Positions 12,385-23,460 of a stretch of 64,000 bases of DNA are shown here, in pieces. The stretch is from Mimachlamys varia (taxonomy: Eukaryota > Mollusca > Bivalvia > Pectinida > Pectinidae). The notes beneath the pieces were generated by a model. The model saw only the letters and a program-made list of their open reading frames with translations, had not been told where the DNA came from and did not search any database. Each line of letters begins with the position of its first letter. Position 1 is the stretch's first letter. The DNA lies in NCBI GenBank assembly GCA_947623455.1, contig OX392527.1:26776201-26840200 (forward strand). Direction: 5' to 3'. The translations under genes and the position numbers were made by a program.

Positions 12385-12643
12385 CCACTGGTGGTATCTT
12401 CCCGGTTTTGGATTGGTTGGGGAAGTCATTGCCACATGCGGATTGTTGATGTCTTCATCGACTGTTGACGTCATCACCACTTGGCGGAAATATATCATAG
12501 TTTGTTGGTCACTCTAGTCGTTCCGAATGAAATTGTGGTAGAAAAAGGCCACACGACTCGTGGCTTTTGGAGATGGTTTTTTTTTTTTCTTTCGAGTTCA
12601 TTGTTTTTTAAAAGTTACAAAATACACTTGCTTTTTGTGTACT
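12385..12643 (+). mobile_element. Family E repeat, copy 2, missing its right hairpin arm
   Basis: Resembles 6395-6635: ACGTCATCACCACTTGGCGG, AAATATAT, GTCGTTCCGAATGA, GATTGTGGTAGAAA-like and CACGACTCGTGG motifs in the same order. The right arm of the copy 1 hairpin is not present; instead a T-rich run (12577-12590) and then a family A repeat follow. This could be truncation or replacement by the inserted repeat. Confidence 0.5.
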
Positions 12644-12870
12644 AGATGACGTAACACACACATGTGCTGCACCTTTTAAATTTAGTAATAGATACAGTAT
12701 GCGGAAAAAAAAATAATTGCACCATACAGCTGTTTCGTCCTCCTAGGATTCTTCAGTGATGCTAGAGCCAAAAGGTGGAAATCCAAAATTTCTAAACTAA
12801 TGTAGAAGCAGAAGAGTCAGGTGCGTAAAACCCATTTAATGTATGAATTTATAAGTAAATTTAAACTAGT
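12644..12870 (+). repeat. SINE-like family A, copy 2
   Basis: Nearly identical in order to copies at 2676 and 13018: TGACGTAACACACACATGTG, GTGCTGCACC, CACCATACAGCTGTTTCGTC, TTCAGTGATGCTAGAGCC, GTCAGGTGCGTAAAACCC. It shares a 3' extension, TGAATTTATAAGTAAA to AAACTAG, with copy 3, which copy 1 does not have. Confidence 0.7.
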
Positions 12871-13017
12871 TCTGTATGATTTCAAATCGTGTACTACGAA
12901 AATGTGTATATTATGTACCGTGCCACTACTCATATGAGATTAACTTTGGCTATGGAGGCTCCAGCAAACCTCGGGGACTAAACAATCCACCAGCAGAGTC
13001 TGCCACCCCCTATCATT

Positions 13018-13243
13018 AAAGATGACGTAACACACACATGTGCTGCACCTTTTAAATTTAGTAACAGATCTAGTATGCGGAAAAAATTGAACTGCACCAT
13101 ACAGCTGTTTCGCTCCCCTAGGACTCTTCAGTGATGTTCGAGCTAAAAGGTGGGAATCCAAAATTTCTAAACTAATGTAGAAGCAGAATGGTCAGGTGCG
13201 TTAAACACTTTTGATTAATGAATTTATAAGTAAAATAAACTAG
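13018..13243 (+). repeat. SINE-like family A, copy 3
   Basis: Lies in direct orientation about 374 bases after copy 2 and shares the same 3' extension, so the pair may have arisen by local duplication rather than two insertions. Contains GCTGCACC, CACCATACAGCTGTTTCG, CTCTTCAGTGATG, then AAAAGGTGGGAATCC. The intervening 12871-13017 is unique. Confidence 0.7.
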
Positions 13244-15556
13244 CTGTGTTTATTTTCAAATCTTTACCTCTTTATTCCTAATGCATCATGGTGTTTCCCG
13301 AGTATTTTTCTTCTAATGTACATGGACTCCTAGATGCATTTTCTTTTCGTTCGGTGACATTTAGATGTGATATCCGTAGTATTTAGGAAAGTGTGGTCAT
13401 CAAAATACTTGAGTTCATAGTTTTACTACGGGTGTTGCGATTGTACATGTATAATAAATGTTTCCCTTGTTAAGGGGTATTTGCAAAATGTAATGTTGCG
13501 CCGAATTTCCAAACATCTGTACCTCTGTTACAAATGTAAACATACCTTCCTTCAGCGATAAGAAACGTTATGCCGTGGTGTACATTATACGGTCTTTGAG
13601 ACGCTAAGTGCGGTCACCCTGTATGAATGATGCAATATAGCAATGGAAATGTTGACTTTTATGAAGATTTTTACGAGGATTTGTCAAATGTAATATATCC
13701 TGCGGCTTATATCATCATTCTCAGGCAAACTAATTTCCGTTAAATTAATCAGCTATATGCATTTGTATATCAGTTCGTCTTCAAACTTAACTTCCATTTC
13801 GACATTAATTGAGAGATCGGCTCTCCGAAATACTGAACATTTATCTGACTACTATTATTGGGAGATTACAATAATAAAGCATTTGTGAGGTACACTTGAC
13901 ATGACGAGACGAGCATCACTAGCCTGAACGTAACGTAACGGGTCAATCTCCGACCATCGTTATGGTGGAAGCTTTTGTGAAGACGCGCAATCCGTCGAAT
14001 GCCATCGCATCACACGTGATGAACCATGGCCTATTACACTAATTATAATGTTCACAGGTGCTCACTATCCTCCTCTCAATTATCTTATCCTTTAGGTATG
14101 ATTCGGCGTGTATCTAAAGATGTGAACTCCCGCGAACAGTGGGCACCATATAGGTGTTACAACCCTACATAAATATCTTATCAAGATATATTGAATATGT
14201 CTGACAAATAAATGTAATATGTAATTGGAACCACCGTCTGGAAATATGATTACCCAAGAGATTTAGAATTTTCTCATTTTCAATGAAAATTACCAAGCTT
14301 ATTCCTTCGCCGCCCCTCGGGCAACAAGAGGAAAAAGATATCAGTATGATGATGATGCAATGTAACACGACAGAAAAAAGGTAAGACAGTGTGTGGGGTG
14401 AAAGGGGGAACTAGACGGAGGAAGAAAGTACAGTAAGAAATGAACGAATACTACATGGACGGTAGGAAGGATCAGTTGTGTGTGTGGGTGAGAGTGGGAG
14501 AATCTGGGGCAATATTGGAAAGATGTTACAGTAGCAGATTATTTTTCAAGCGTGCAATTTGTTCATTTAAAAATATTATATTCGTTCATAACATCCCCCT
14601 CGAAATTATTCAACGCCAAAGCTGCCAAAGAGTGAGATCGCGCACACTTGATTATTACACGGCTTGAACTAATCTAATCAACGTAAAGAGCATCCATGGC
14701 TGCTTTGTGTCTAAATACGGAACACGCTGTTCATTTAGCTGGAATAGAACGACAATTAGTCCAGGAGTAATTATTCTTCACATAAAACACGTACTGAACC
14801 TAGTAGTGTCTTTGTTTAGAAGGTATGTCCTTGCCTTCACGCTAAAATAAAAACGCTACAAGGTCTTCGAACATAATTTATCTCAAAATTGCAACATTTT
14901 CAATCCATAGCCGATTCCAATAGGTGGCAAAGTGTATCGTTTCGTTCGAAAATGAGAAACCATCGTTGCTATGACTTGGAATAAAACCATTAAAAATGGT
15001 AGATGCATACACATCAACACGTGCCATTGAAACACATATCTCCTTATCGAGCACCTGAGGGATATGTCGCGTGATCGTGAAATCGTCAATTTTTTGTACG
15101 GTTAAACAGATAAGTGCTTTGATATCAAAGAAGCAGTTGTTTCGTTACTTTTTTCCCTTTAACGATTGTAAGGAACAAACTCATTCAGCCAAACGGAAAG
15201 AAAATTAACTGTTCGGAACTTCTCCACACGTTATTTCCTATTGGACACCATTGTTCCGTATTAAGAGCGTTACAGTATCGGTGATTTGAAATTGCGTGCA
15301 TTTTGTAGGTGTTCGGATGTAGCGCTGCGTTGGCCTTTTAGAGTAAGGAACGATATTCACATCAAAACATTGCTCGAGTATTACTCTGTGATTAGATTTA
15401 ACAATGAGATAAAAACACATAGGACACTGCGGAGAGTTAACGTTACCTTTTACATGCCATGTCAAAGACAGAGATAAAATTACTAGTATGTCGATGTCTA
15501 TTATATATTTACATTTGCGCTGCAACCCACTATATGAAGATTACCAGCAAAAATGC
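13244..15556. other. Unassigned sequence, no gene seen
   Basis: Only open frames of 60-95 codons without domain character. No repeat recognised in this stretch. Confidence 0.45.
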
Positions 15557-15576
15557 CTTTCATAAAAGTATGAAAG
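15557..15576. repeat. Perfect 8-bp inverted repeat (CTTTCATA / TATGAAAG), left
   Basis: CTTTCATA, a 4-base spacer and TATGAAAG. The same arms with a different 4-base spacer occur at 15893-15912, so the two may mark the ends of a roughly 356-bp element. Confidence 0.6.
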
Positions 15577-15892
15577 CAATGGTTCTCGAGACGTAGCACG
15601 TGGTTTAATATGACGTCATAGATCAAGCTTGCTCAATGAGAGTCTTGTCGCGCCGCTTCGAATAACATGGAGAATGCCCTTGCGTCAAACGCTCAAATGA
15701 CTAATTATTATCATTGGCGCCAATTTTATTGAAGCTGGGCTGTTCCGCCAATGTCGTTAAAATGACGACACATATACAAACGCAGGTAATAAACTATTAA
15801 TTGGAAAAAAATATAAATGAAGTTAAGCAATTGTTCTATAGTAAAAATGTAAGCCCTAGCGGACTTCATTCAATATGGATGTAACGGCTGAC

Positions 15893-15912
15893 CTTTCATA
15901 GCACTATGAAAG
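15893..15912. repeat. Perfect 8-bp inverted repeat (CTTTCATA / TATGAAAG), right
   Basis: Same 8-base arms as 15557-15576, with spacer GCAC. A third, imperfect version follows at about 15925-15946. Confidence 0.6.
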
Positions 15913-15946
15913 TTAAAAAAATGACTTTCAATCCCTATATGAAAGA

Positions 15947-16643
15947 ATGATAATATAAGAAAGAAAAAATCCAGAAATATAATAATAAACTAAAACTGTA
16001 AGCGTAGGATAACTATTACAGGTACCCCCGCATATGCTGGTAGTTTTGTTTTAATACGTAACATGTGAAATATCTATTTTTGTTATTTTCCTGTTTTGTG
16101 GTCAACTGATAACGTTTGCATTTGACATCTGTGATCGAATTCGCATGTGAATAGTCAGATTTGATTGTCGTTTGAAACATAAACTTTAACTTTAGATACT
16201 GCGGAGACCGTAAATGAAGCGCTGAGCCGCGATTTAACGTTAATATGCATTGATGTCAATATCGTAGCAATTTTGTCGTGATGTTGTGAATGTGTTGTCT
16301 TCGTCGTATTTCCTTAATACTTGAGCCCCATCCCACTTTCATTACCATTGATATACAAACGTTTTATCGGTATCCAATAAATCACTCTTGATTTTGGTTG
16401 ATCAGGTTCCAAATAAGTTCAATACGCTGCTTTGAAAGTAGTAGCATGTTTCTGTTCGACCCCTTTTCCTGTCGGTCATGATTGTAACGTAATGCGGCAA
16501 GGGAGATAACTCTTTTCAGGTACCACGATATCAAACAAAGCCAAACGATGCATCGATGCACTGTCCCGCGATTCGATACATCGAATCGTTACACCTCTAA
16601 TAAAGGGCTATAACTCTCTTAAAAAGGGTCAAAATCTTACCTG
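15947..16643. other. Unassigned sequence, no gene seen
   Basis: No gene or repeat recognised. Ends in a family D element. Confidence 0.5.
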
Positions 16644-16782
16644 TTGTACCGGTAACCGCGTAAGAATTCATCTTGAATATTGCTGATATCAGTTAATCTT
16701 AACTAAATCTATAGATATAATAAGTTATTAGGCAAGATTTTCGCTTCAAGTTTTGCCGAATTAGGCCTTTAAATGAGGTCAA
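16644..16782 (-). repeat. Interspersed repeat family D, copy 2
   Basis: Inverse complement of 222-358: GTACCGGTAACCGCG at the left, ATATCAGTTAATCTTAACTAA in the middle, then AAGTTATTAGGC, GTTTTGCCGAA and GGCCTTTAAA at the right. Non-coding, diverged. Confidence 0.6.
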
Positions 16783-17699
16783 TATATGAAATTAAATGCT
16801 GATACACAACTACATAATATCATGCATGTGAAGCTTCAATAAAATGATGATGGCCTGTACGTTAAAACAGATTTTTCCGACAAGTTATTTTGCAGAATTG
16901 AAACGAGCTATCAGTTGAAATATGAACAGGATATACCAGTGACATGAATGCTTCCACTGACATCCAAAGAGAATTTAACATTTTTGAGTTATTTTTTAAT
17001 GTCAACTGGTGTTAGAAAAAAGGTTGATCAAACCATTTAAATGAAATGTTCAGTCAAATTGCTAGTTACTGCGTTTAGAGCATTTTCTTTCCTTATTCGG
17101 ATTTTTTTTATCTTTCCGGTGTTCACCAAGGTGAACCCATAACGGCCTTCTCGTCTCTCCGATACGCGATGTACAGACTTTGTATACATACTATACGGCG
17201 TTTTGTCATTCGGGTGTACAAGGATATTTCGAAACGTCTTGTAGTGGTTAATGGCTGTGTAATGCCATGACCGCGATATATCCATGTGATGGTTTCGAAT
17301 CTTGGTTTTTAGTTAAGTTGTAATCCTTTATTGTTTTGCTTTATTTTCCCCATTTTTGACACGTTTTTGTGCCTCTTCAGGGCAACTTTTCGCTATTCAC
17401 ATATTCCATTGCCTAAGTAATGTGGCACAGTCTTTGGTGGTTGTCTTGTTGTTCCCTGACTATTATCTTACATTTATTGAGCAATGTCATTACGACGCCT
17501 AAGAACATATCTCCGTCACAGAAAATACAAATAACTGCCGTATTGGATTTGGTTTTTTTGAACTGAGTGCCATCAAAAGGCATTCGCAAATGTCGACTGA
17601 ATGAGAGATATATAATCATGTCGTATCGGAAGATTTTAGATGAGTATACATAAACAATCAAGCTAATTACACACGTTGTTACGAAGAGATCGCTTTTGA
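16783..17699. other. Unassigned sequence, no gene seen
   Basis: Two 82-codon open frames on the minus strand have no recognisable domain or start context. Nothing assigned. Confidence 0.45.
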
Positions 17700-18230
17700 T
17701 TGTTATTACATCCTATTAACAACCAATGTCGTTTGCATGTAAACACGGCCTCCCAGTGTATTCGATGTGGATACGTGTGTGAATGCGTGTGGTTTATTCG
17801 TACAATTATAATGTATAAGACTTTTTGCGATAGTCCGGATCTTTTGCTTATTTAAAGTGCTGCCACACTGAAGTATACTGCCAATACTGCCCCAAGCAGA
17901 ACAACCCACCTGGTCGCATTATACCGACAACTGGTGAACCAGTCGTTCGACTCCCATAATGTTGAGCGTCAAGAGGTAGTTACTGCCATTGTTAGAGACT
18001 CTGATATGTACATTGTATTGGCCTGGGGGACAGAACCCAAAGCCTTCCTCACAGGGACGAACGCTCAACTAAAGACCAAAAGCGAGGAGGTGTCAATGGT
18101 GACATTAGGGAGAGGAAAGTTGTTTATAAAGAATGGAAAAGATAAGATATGAAAGTTAGTCGCCTCTTATGATCATGCCATGGGGGCAGCAGGTAATGTT
18201 TTTATGCCCTACCTACAGGGCTATATTGCT
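17700..18230 (+). repeat. Interspersed repeat family C, longest copy
   Basis: Aligns with 29230-29580 (same strand) and with the reverse complements of 25885-26150 and 30855-31115. Landmarks: CATCCTATTAAC near the start, AAAGTGCTGCCACACTGAAG, CCCAAGCAGAACAACCC, GACAACTGGTGAACCAGTCG, GCGTCAAGAGGTAGTTACTG, a GGAAAGTTGTTTATAAAGAATGG-type block, TAGTCGCCTCTTATGATCAT, GGGGGCAGCAGGTA and CCTACCTACAGGGC. The 72-codon open frame inside is not conserved between copies. The class of element is unknown; it resembles a repeat I associate with bivalve genomes, which is memory, not a search. Confidence 0.65.
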
Positions 18231-18862
18231 CAACTGCTTGCAGCCTATACTCATGTCCTATCACGAATGAAAATCATTCTTTTAAGTTGTTTAGAAGATT
18301 TTCGGAATGCTTTTGCCCAATGAAACAATGTTGCACTATAGTTCAACACAATATGTAGATTATACAGGAACATTGACTTGGTTAATATGGAAATATATAT
18401 AAAAAAATCCTCATGGCTAGTATTAACGAATTTTGACAAGCATGACTCATGCGTACATAATATAGGAAGAATGATTTAATGACGTAGTACGGCGGGTGGT
18501 GTAGTGCGCGAGGGAGTCCATGCTAGGTGTCAACACGTCTATGTGTACGGAGAGCGGAATAGACGGCTACAGCATGGTAATGAAAACTTAACACTTACTC
18601 TAACGTAAATATGTACAAGTGATATACATTAACTGCCGAACTGAAACCCATTGTATAGTGAAATTTAATTAAGCACATAGATATTATGTCGAAACTATAT
18701 TTAAGACCGCTTTCCAAAGACAGTCATACAAGTCTGCATTCGTGAATTGTAATTGACATTCTATTCATGAATCATGTTTACTGACAATATATACGTATGG
18801 TTTGTGGGTTGAGCTTACATTATCACGTTACATTGTATTCAGAAAGTCAGCAGGAGCAGATG
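18231..18862. other. Unassigned sequence, no gene seen
   Basis: Nothing recognised between the family C repeat and the 22-bp array. Confidence 0.5.
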
Positions 18863-20888
18863 TTATACAATATACTAGAGTAGGATATACAATATACTAG
18901 AGTAGGCTATACAATATACGAGAGTAGGCTATACAATATACTAAAGTAGTATATACAATATACTTGAGTAGGCTATATAATATACTAAAGTAGTATATAC
19001 AATATACTAGAGTAGGCTATATAATATACTAGAGTAGGCTATACAATATACTAGAGTAGGCTATACAATATACTAGAGTAGGCTATACAATATACTAGAG
19101 TAGGCTATACAATATACCAGAGTAGGCTATACAATATACTAGAGTAGGCTATACAATATACTAGAGTAGGCTATATAATATACTAGAGTAGGCTATACAA
19201 TATACTAAAGTAGTATATACAATATACTTGAGTAGGCTATATAATATACTAAAGTAGTATATACAATATACTAGAGTAGGCTATATAATATACTAGAGTA
19301 GGCTATACAATATACTAGAGTAGGCTATACAATATACTAGAGTAGGCTATACAATATACTAGAGTAGGCTATACAATATACCAGAGTAGGCTATATAATA
19401 TACAAGAGTAGGCTATACAATATACTAGAGTAGGCTATATAATATACTAGAGTAGGCTATATAATATACTAGAGTAGGCTATATAATATACTAGAGTAGG
19501 CTATACAATATACTAGAGTAGGCTATATAATATACTAGAGTAGGATATACAATATACTAGAGTAGGCTATACAATATACTAGAGTAGGATATACAATATT
19601 CTAGAGTAGGATATACAATATACTAGAGAAGGATATACAATATACTAGAGTAGGATATACAATATACTAGAGCAGGCTATACAATATACTAGAGTAGGAT
19701 ATACAATATACTAGAGTAGGATATACAATATACTAGAGTAGGATATACAATATACTAGAGTAGGCTATACAATATACTAGAGTAGGCTATACAATATACT
19801 AGAGTAGGATATACAATATACTAGAGTAGGATATACAATATACTAGAGTAGGCTATACAATATGCTAGAGTAGGATATACAATATACTAGAGTAGGATAT
19901 ACAATATACTAGAGTAGGATATACAATATACTAGAGAAGGATATACAATAAACTAGAGTAGGATATACAATATACTAGAGTAGGCTATATAATATACTAG
20001 AGTAGGATATACAATATACTAGAGTAGGCTATACAATATACTAGAGTAGGATATACAATATTCTAGAGTAGGATATACAATATACTAGAGAAGGATATAC
20101 AATATACTAGAGTAGGATATACAATATACTAGAGCAGGCTATACAATATACTAGAGTAGGATATACAATATACTAGAGTAGGATATACAATATACTAGAG
20201 TAGGATATACAATATACTAGAGTAGGCTATACAATATACTAGAGTAGGCTATACAATATACTAGAGTAGGATATACAATATACTAGAGTAGGATATACAA
20301 TATACTAGAGTAGGCTATACAATATGCTAGAGTAGGATATACAATATTCTAGAGTAGGATATACAATATACTAGAGTAGGATATACAATATACTAGAGAA
20401 GGATATACAATAAACTAGAGTAGGATATACAATATACTAGAGTAGGATATACAATATACTAGAGTAGGCTATACAATATACTAGAGTAGGATATACAATA
20501 TACTAGAGTAGGATATACAATATACTAGAGTAGGCTATACAATATACTAGAGTAGGCTATACAATATACTAGAGTAGGATATACAATATACTAGAGTAGG
20601 CTATACAATATGCTAGAGTAGGATATACAATATACTAGAGTAGGATATACAATATACTAGAGTAAGATATACAATATACTAGAGTAGGCTATACAATATA
20701 CTAGAGTAGGCTATACAATATACAAGATTAGGCTATACAATATACTAGAGTAGGCTATACAATATACTAGAGTAGGCTATACAATATACTAGAGTAGGAT
20801 ATACAATATACTTGAGTCGGCTATACAATAAACTAGAGTAGGCTATACAATATACTAGAGTAGGCTATACAATATACTAGAGTAAGAT
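18863..20888. repeat. 22-bp satellite-like tandem array, about 92 units, with higher-order structure
   Basis: Units contain TACTAGAGTAGG followed by CTATACAATA, ATATACAATA or CTATATAATA. The 22-base register is kept over the whole array. Variant units repeat in fixed order. CTAAAGTAGT at 18941 recurs at 19205, and CCAGAG at 19117 recurs at 19381, both 264 bases (12 units). AGCAGGCT at 19671 recurs at 20133, 462 bases (21 units). This shows amplification of multi-unit blocks. Stops in every frame; not coding. Confidence 0.97.
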
Positions 20889-21435
20889 AATATAAGAAAG
20901 AATGATGGACGCACGTTTATCAACCAAGTGGCCTTGATAACATACTCCATAATATTCAGGACAAAACGTCAGAAAGAGGCACCAAGGCTAAGATCCATGT
21001 GACTGAAACCGTCAAAACAATGGCGTGGTGTCCGATCACTGTCTTAAGTGTTGTTTATTTTCTGTTTCGGTATAATTTGCATTTGTTGTCCGCTGATCGA
21101 GAAACACGATCCATTACGCCATGGGGAAACATGATCAATCTGTAGGTAACTTTGACTCGGGTTTTTCTTGTCACAAGGGTCTATAAAGGTAAATTAGAAC
21201 GTGATCCTTAAAACTTATCTAATAAAATAAAACTAACGTATTCATCGTTTCATGTGTGAGAGATACAAAGATGTACCATGACAACGCTTCTAAAAGGTGG
21301 GAGTATTCACCCGGAACACTTGGTTTTTACGTAGCAATGCTAAAGACACAGCAAAATCTACGATAGAATATACTGCGACAGAAATAGTACGAATGGTTTA
21401 ATTCTTAGTTAATGATATTTTTAATAGTTTTGGAA
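20889..21435. other. Unassigned sequence, no gene seen
   Basis: Unique sequence between the satellite and a retroelement fragment. Confidence 0.5.
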
Positions 21436-21880
21436 AATGATTACCAGCAAACTGTAAGAATTTTTTCGAGGAGCTGGTCAGGAGGTGTAACAAAACTTTG
21501 CCAAATCATTGTTTTTCACTTTCAACAGTATTTTATCCATATAGACCCAGATGTTTGCTGACGACGTCGATTGTATAACCCTTCTGAACTTATAATCAAG
21601 GATATAAGATACTCTTTCACATCAGCTTACCTTGATCCCTTCTTACAATATGACCACAAGGCACCGTTTACAAGATTATACGATCAACTTGACGATTTCA
21701 ATTTTCGATCGTGAACTTCCCTTTTCTTGACAGTAACATCCCTCATTTTTCAAACTATGTTGTTTACATGTCGCAGCTGATTCGTTTTTGTTTCCGGTTT
21801 GTTCTATATAGTTTCGTGATATATGTGGCTCTGACGGAAAAAAACCCACCAACACCAAGATTCGAGAGATATTGGAATAT
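21436..21880 (+). pseudogene. Degenerate reverse-transcriptase fragment of family B
   Basis: The DNA aligns with the RT region of the copy at 55660-56095. Shared phrases include GAGGAGCT, CCAAATC, TTTGCTGAC, GACGTCGAT, CCTTCTGAACTT, TCAGCTTACCTTGATC, ACTTCCCTTTTCTTGACAG, TTTACATGTCGCAG and AAGATTCGAGAGAT. The part that would encode the catalytic Y-I-D-D motif is missing, replaced by a shorter unrelated stretch near 21525-21550, and several stops interrupt the frame. The remaining open piece at about 21711-21790 keeps residues resembling the downstream RT segment (F-P-F-L-D-S-N-I-P). A dead 5'- and 3'-truncated copy. Confidence 0.7.
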
Positions 21881-21904
21881 GATCATTAGTATGCGTTGTT
21901 GTTA

Positions 21905-23234
21905 TATGTGAACACAATACCTCAGATGTCACTTTGATAACGTACTATTACTTGTATAGATTAATATAACCGATGTTGTCAATGAAGCAGAAAACGCTTA
22001 CTATTAATGAATATCTGGTAACACGGTGAATGTCCTTGGTCAATTTGTGAATTATGCCTTTTCACTTTCTACGTCATGTTCCATCGTGGCTCATGCTTCC
22101 TAACAATTGTTTTAACCATAGGAATATTACACACACGTTTGTATCATTCATTTAGTGTAACGCATGGCTCTCCAGATGAAATATTAATGTTATGGACCTT
22201 AAATTCGTTATGGTAGGTTATCATGTTTACACAACTTGGTAAACATTGTGTCTTTTATACAATTTGCAAATATCTATTCCGAGTTTTATAAACTTGATAA
22301 TTAACGCTCAGTCGTTGAGGACCCATAACATTATTAGATTATCTAAGATTTTCTTCTAACAATCTAAAAAAGACACATTGATTGAACTCATCGGGAAATA
22401 TTCTATAATTATATTTGTAGTACGCGTTTGATAAGGGTGGCCGTCTGGACAGGATGAAAGACATGTTCCACACTCTAAGGAACCAAATGCCTTGAAATGG
22501 AGAGTAGGTGCCCTTTTCTACTTCATAAGGTATTGGAATGCACTCTTTGTTATTTTGTATAGTCACAGAAAGTTTTTTGTGGCAGGAAGTTAAATCAATC
22601 ACGGTAATGATACAGAGAAGTATGTTTACCTTGTCTGATAGAGTAACGGATCACCTGCCTGATAGTTATAGAATGAGGTCTGGAGAATGAATCCCTGCGG
22701 CGAATGTTGGTTTAGTCAAAAAGGATATTTTGTATTTCTCTCGCATACATAACTCCTTCCCAAAATTAACGGGCAACAGAAAAACCTTCAATCGAATCGA
22801 ATTCTTCGCCGTTAGAGAAATGGAACTTCCCTACCAGAATGCGACGGCATTAAGGCTTCGAGTGATTGGATTCATTAAGTGTAATATTGATTATGGACTT
22901 AACCTAACAGTATGAGTACGCCAAACTGATAGTTTCTATAACACACATTTTTTTAATGTAAATAAATCTGTTCAATTGCCAATAACAAATGAAATGCCAC
23001 TCCAAAGCTGTAACAACAGACACGTGACCCAAATTCACGGGTAGTAAATTACCATGGAACTCGGAGGCCTTGAGCAGCTTAATTAAAAATACGACTTTGA
23101 TAGATGATTTAAGCTATTTCAGCAGTGGATTCCGTATGCCTTATTACCATGTACATGTATATGCAAAGTGGAGGCATCCTCGCCGACGTGTAAGGCTGTG
23201 TGTCAAACCTGTACAATACTATTATCACTATTGT
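21905..23234. other. Unassigned sequence, no gene seen
   Basis: Includes an 87-codon minus-strand frame (22602-22339). A different frame of the same stretch shows a Cys-x2-Cys-x3-Cys cluster near 22440-22475, but without splice sites or a family match. Not called. Confidence 0.4.
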
Positions 23235-23460
23235 GGACCTGGATTGAAGAAACGGTTTGTTTACATGGATGTGACAAAGATTCACATGGCGGGTGTCGTC
23301 GATGAAGCAGAAGAAGCTTACTCTTCCGGAACACTTGGTCTTATTCTCTCGTACTTTTACAAGAGTATCCATGCAAATCTTTCCTTTGTTCATGTTTTGC
23401 CCCTGGTTTAATCGAGTTTGAGTTTGGATTATGATTTTGTTGACGCTTCGGTATTCTCTT
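23235..23460 (+). repeat. RT retroelement family B, 3' tail fragment (copy 3)
   Basis: Very close to the tail at 56255-56462: ATGGATGTGACAAAGATT, GGCGGGTGTCGTCGATGAAG, CTTACTCTTCCGGAACAC, TTTGCCCCTGGTTTAATCGA, GAGTTTGGATTATGATTTTG, ending GACGCTTCGGTATTCTCT. It is among the best conserved tails in the window, suggesting a younger insertion. The open frame across it (23070-23411) is incidental. Confidence 0.8.

Noticed and set aside
17940..17960. tRNA-type B box (GTTCGACTC) in the family C repeat
   Set aside because: Not conserved in the other family C copies and no A box or cloverleaf was seen, so probably coincidence.
22339..22602. Minus-strand frame with a cysteine cluster in an alternative frame
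   Set aside because: No consistent frame, splice sites or family match.
23070..23411. 113-codon plus-strand frame
   Set aside because: Runs through the non-coding tail of the retroelement family and is broken in other copies.
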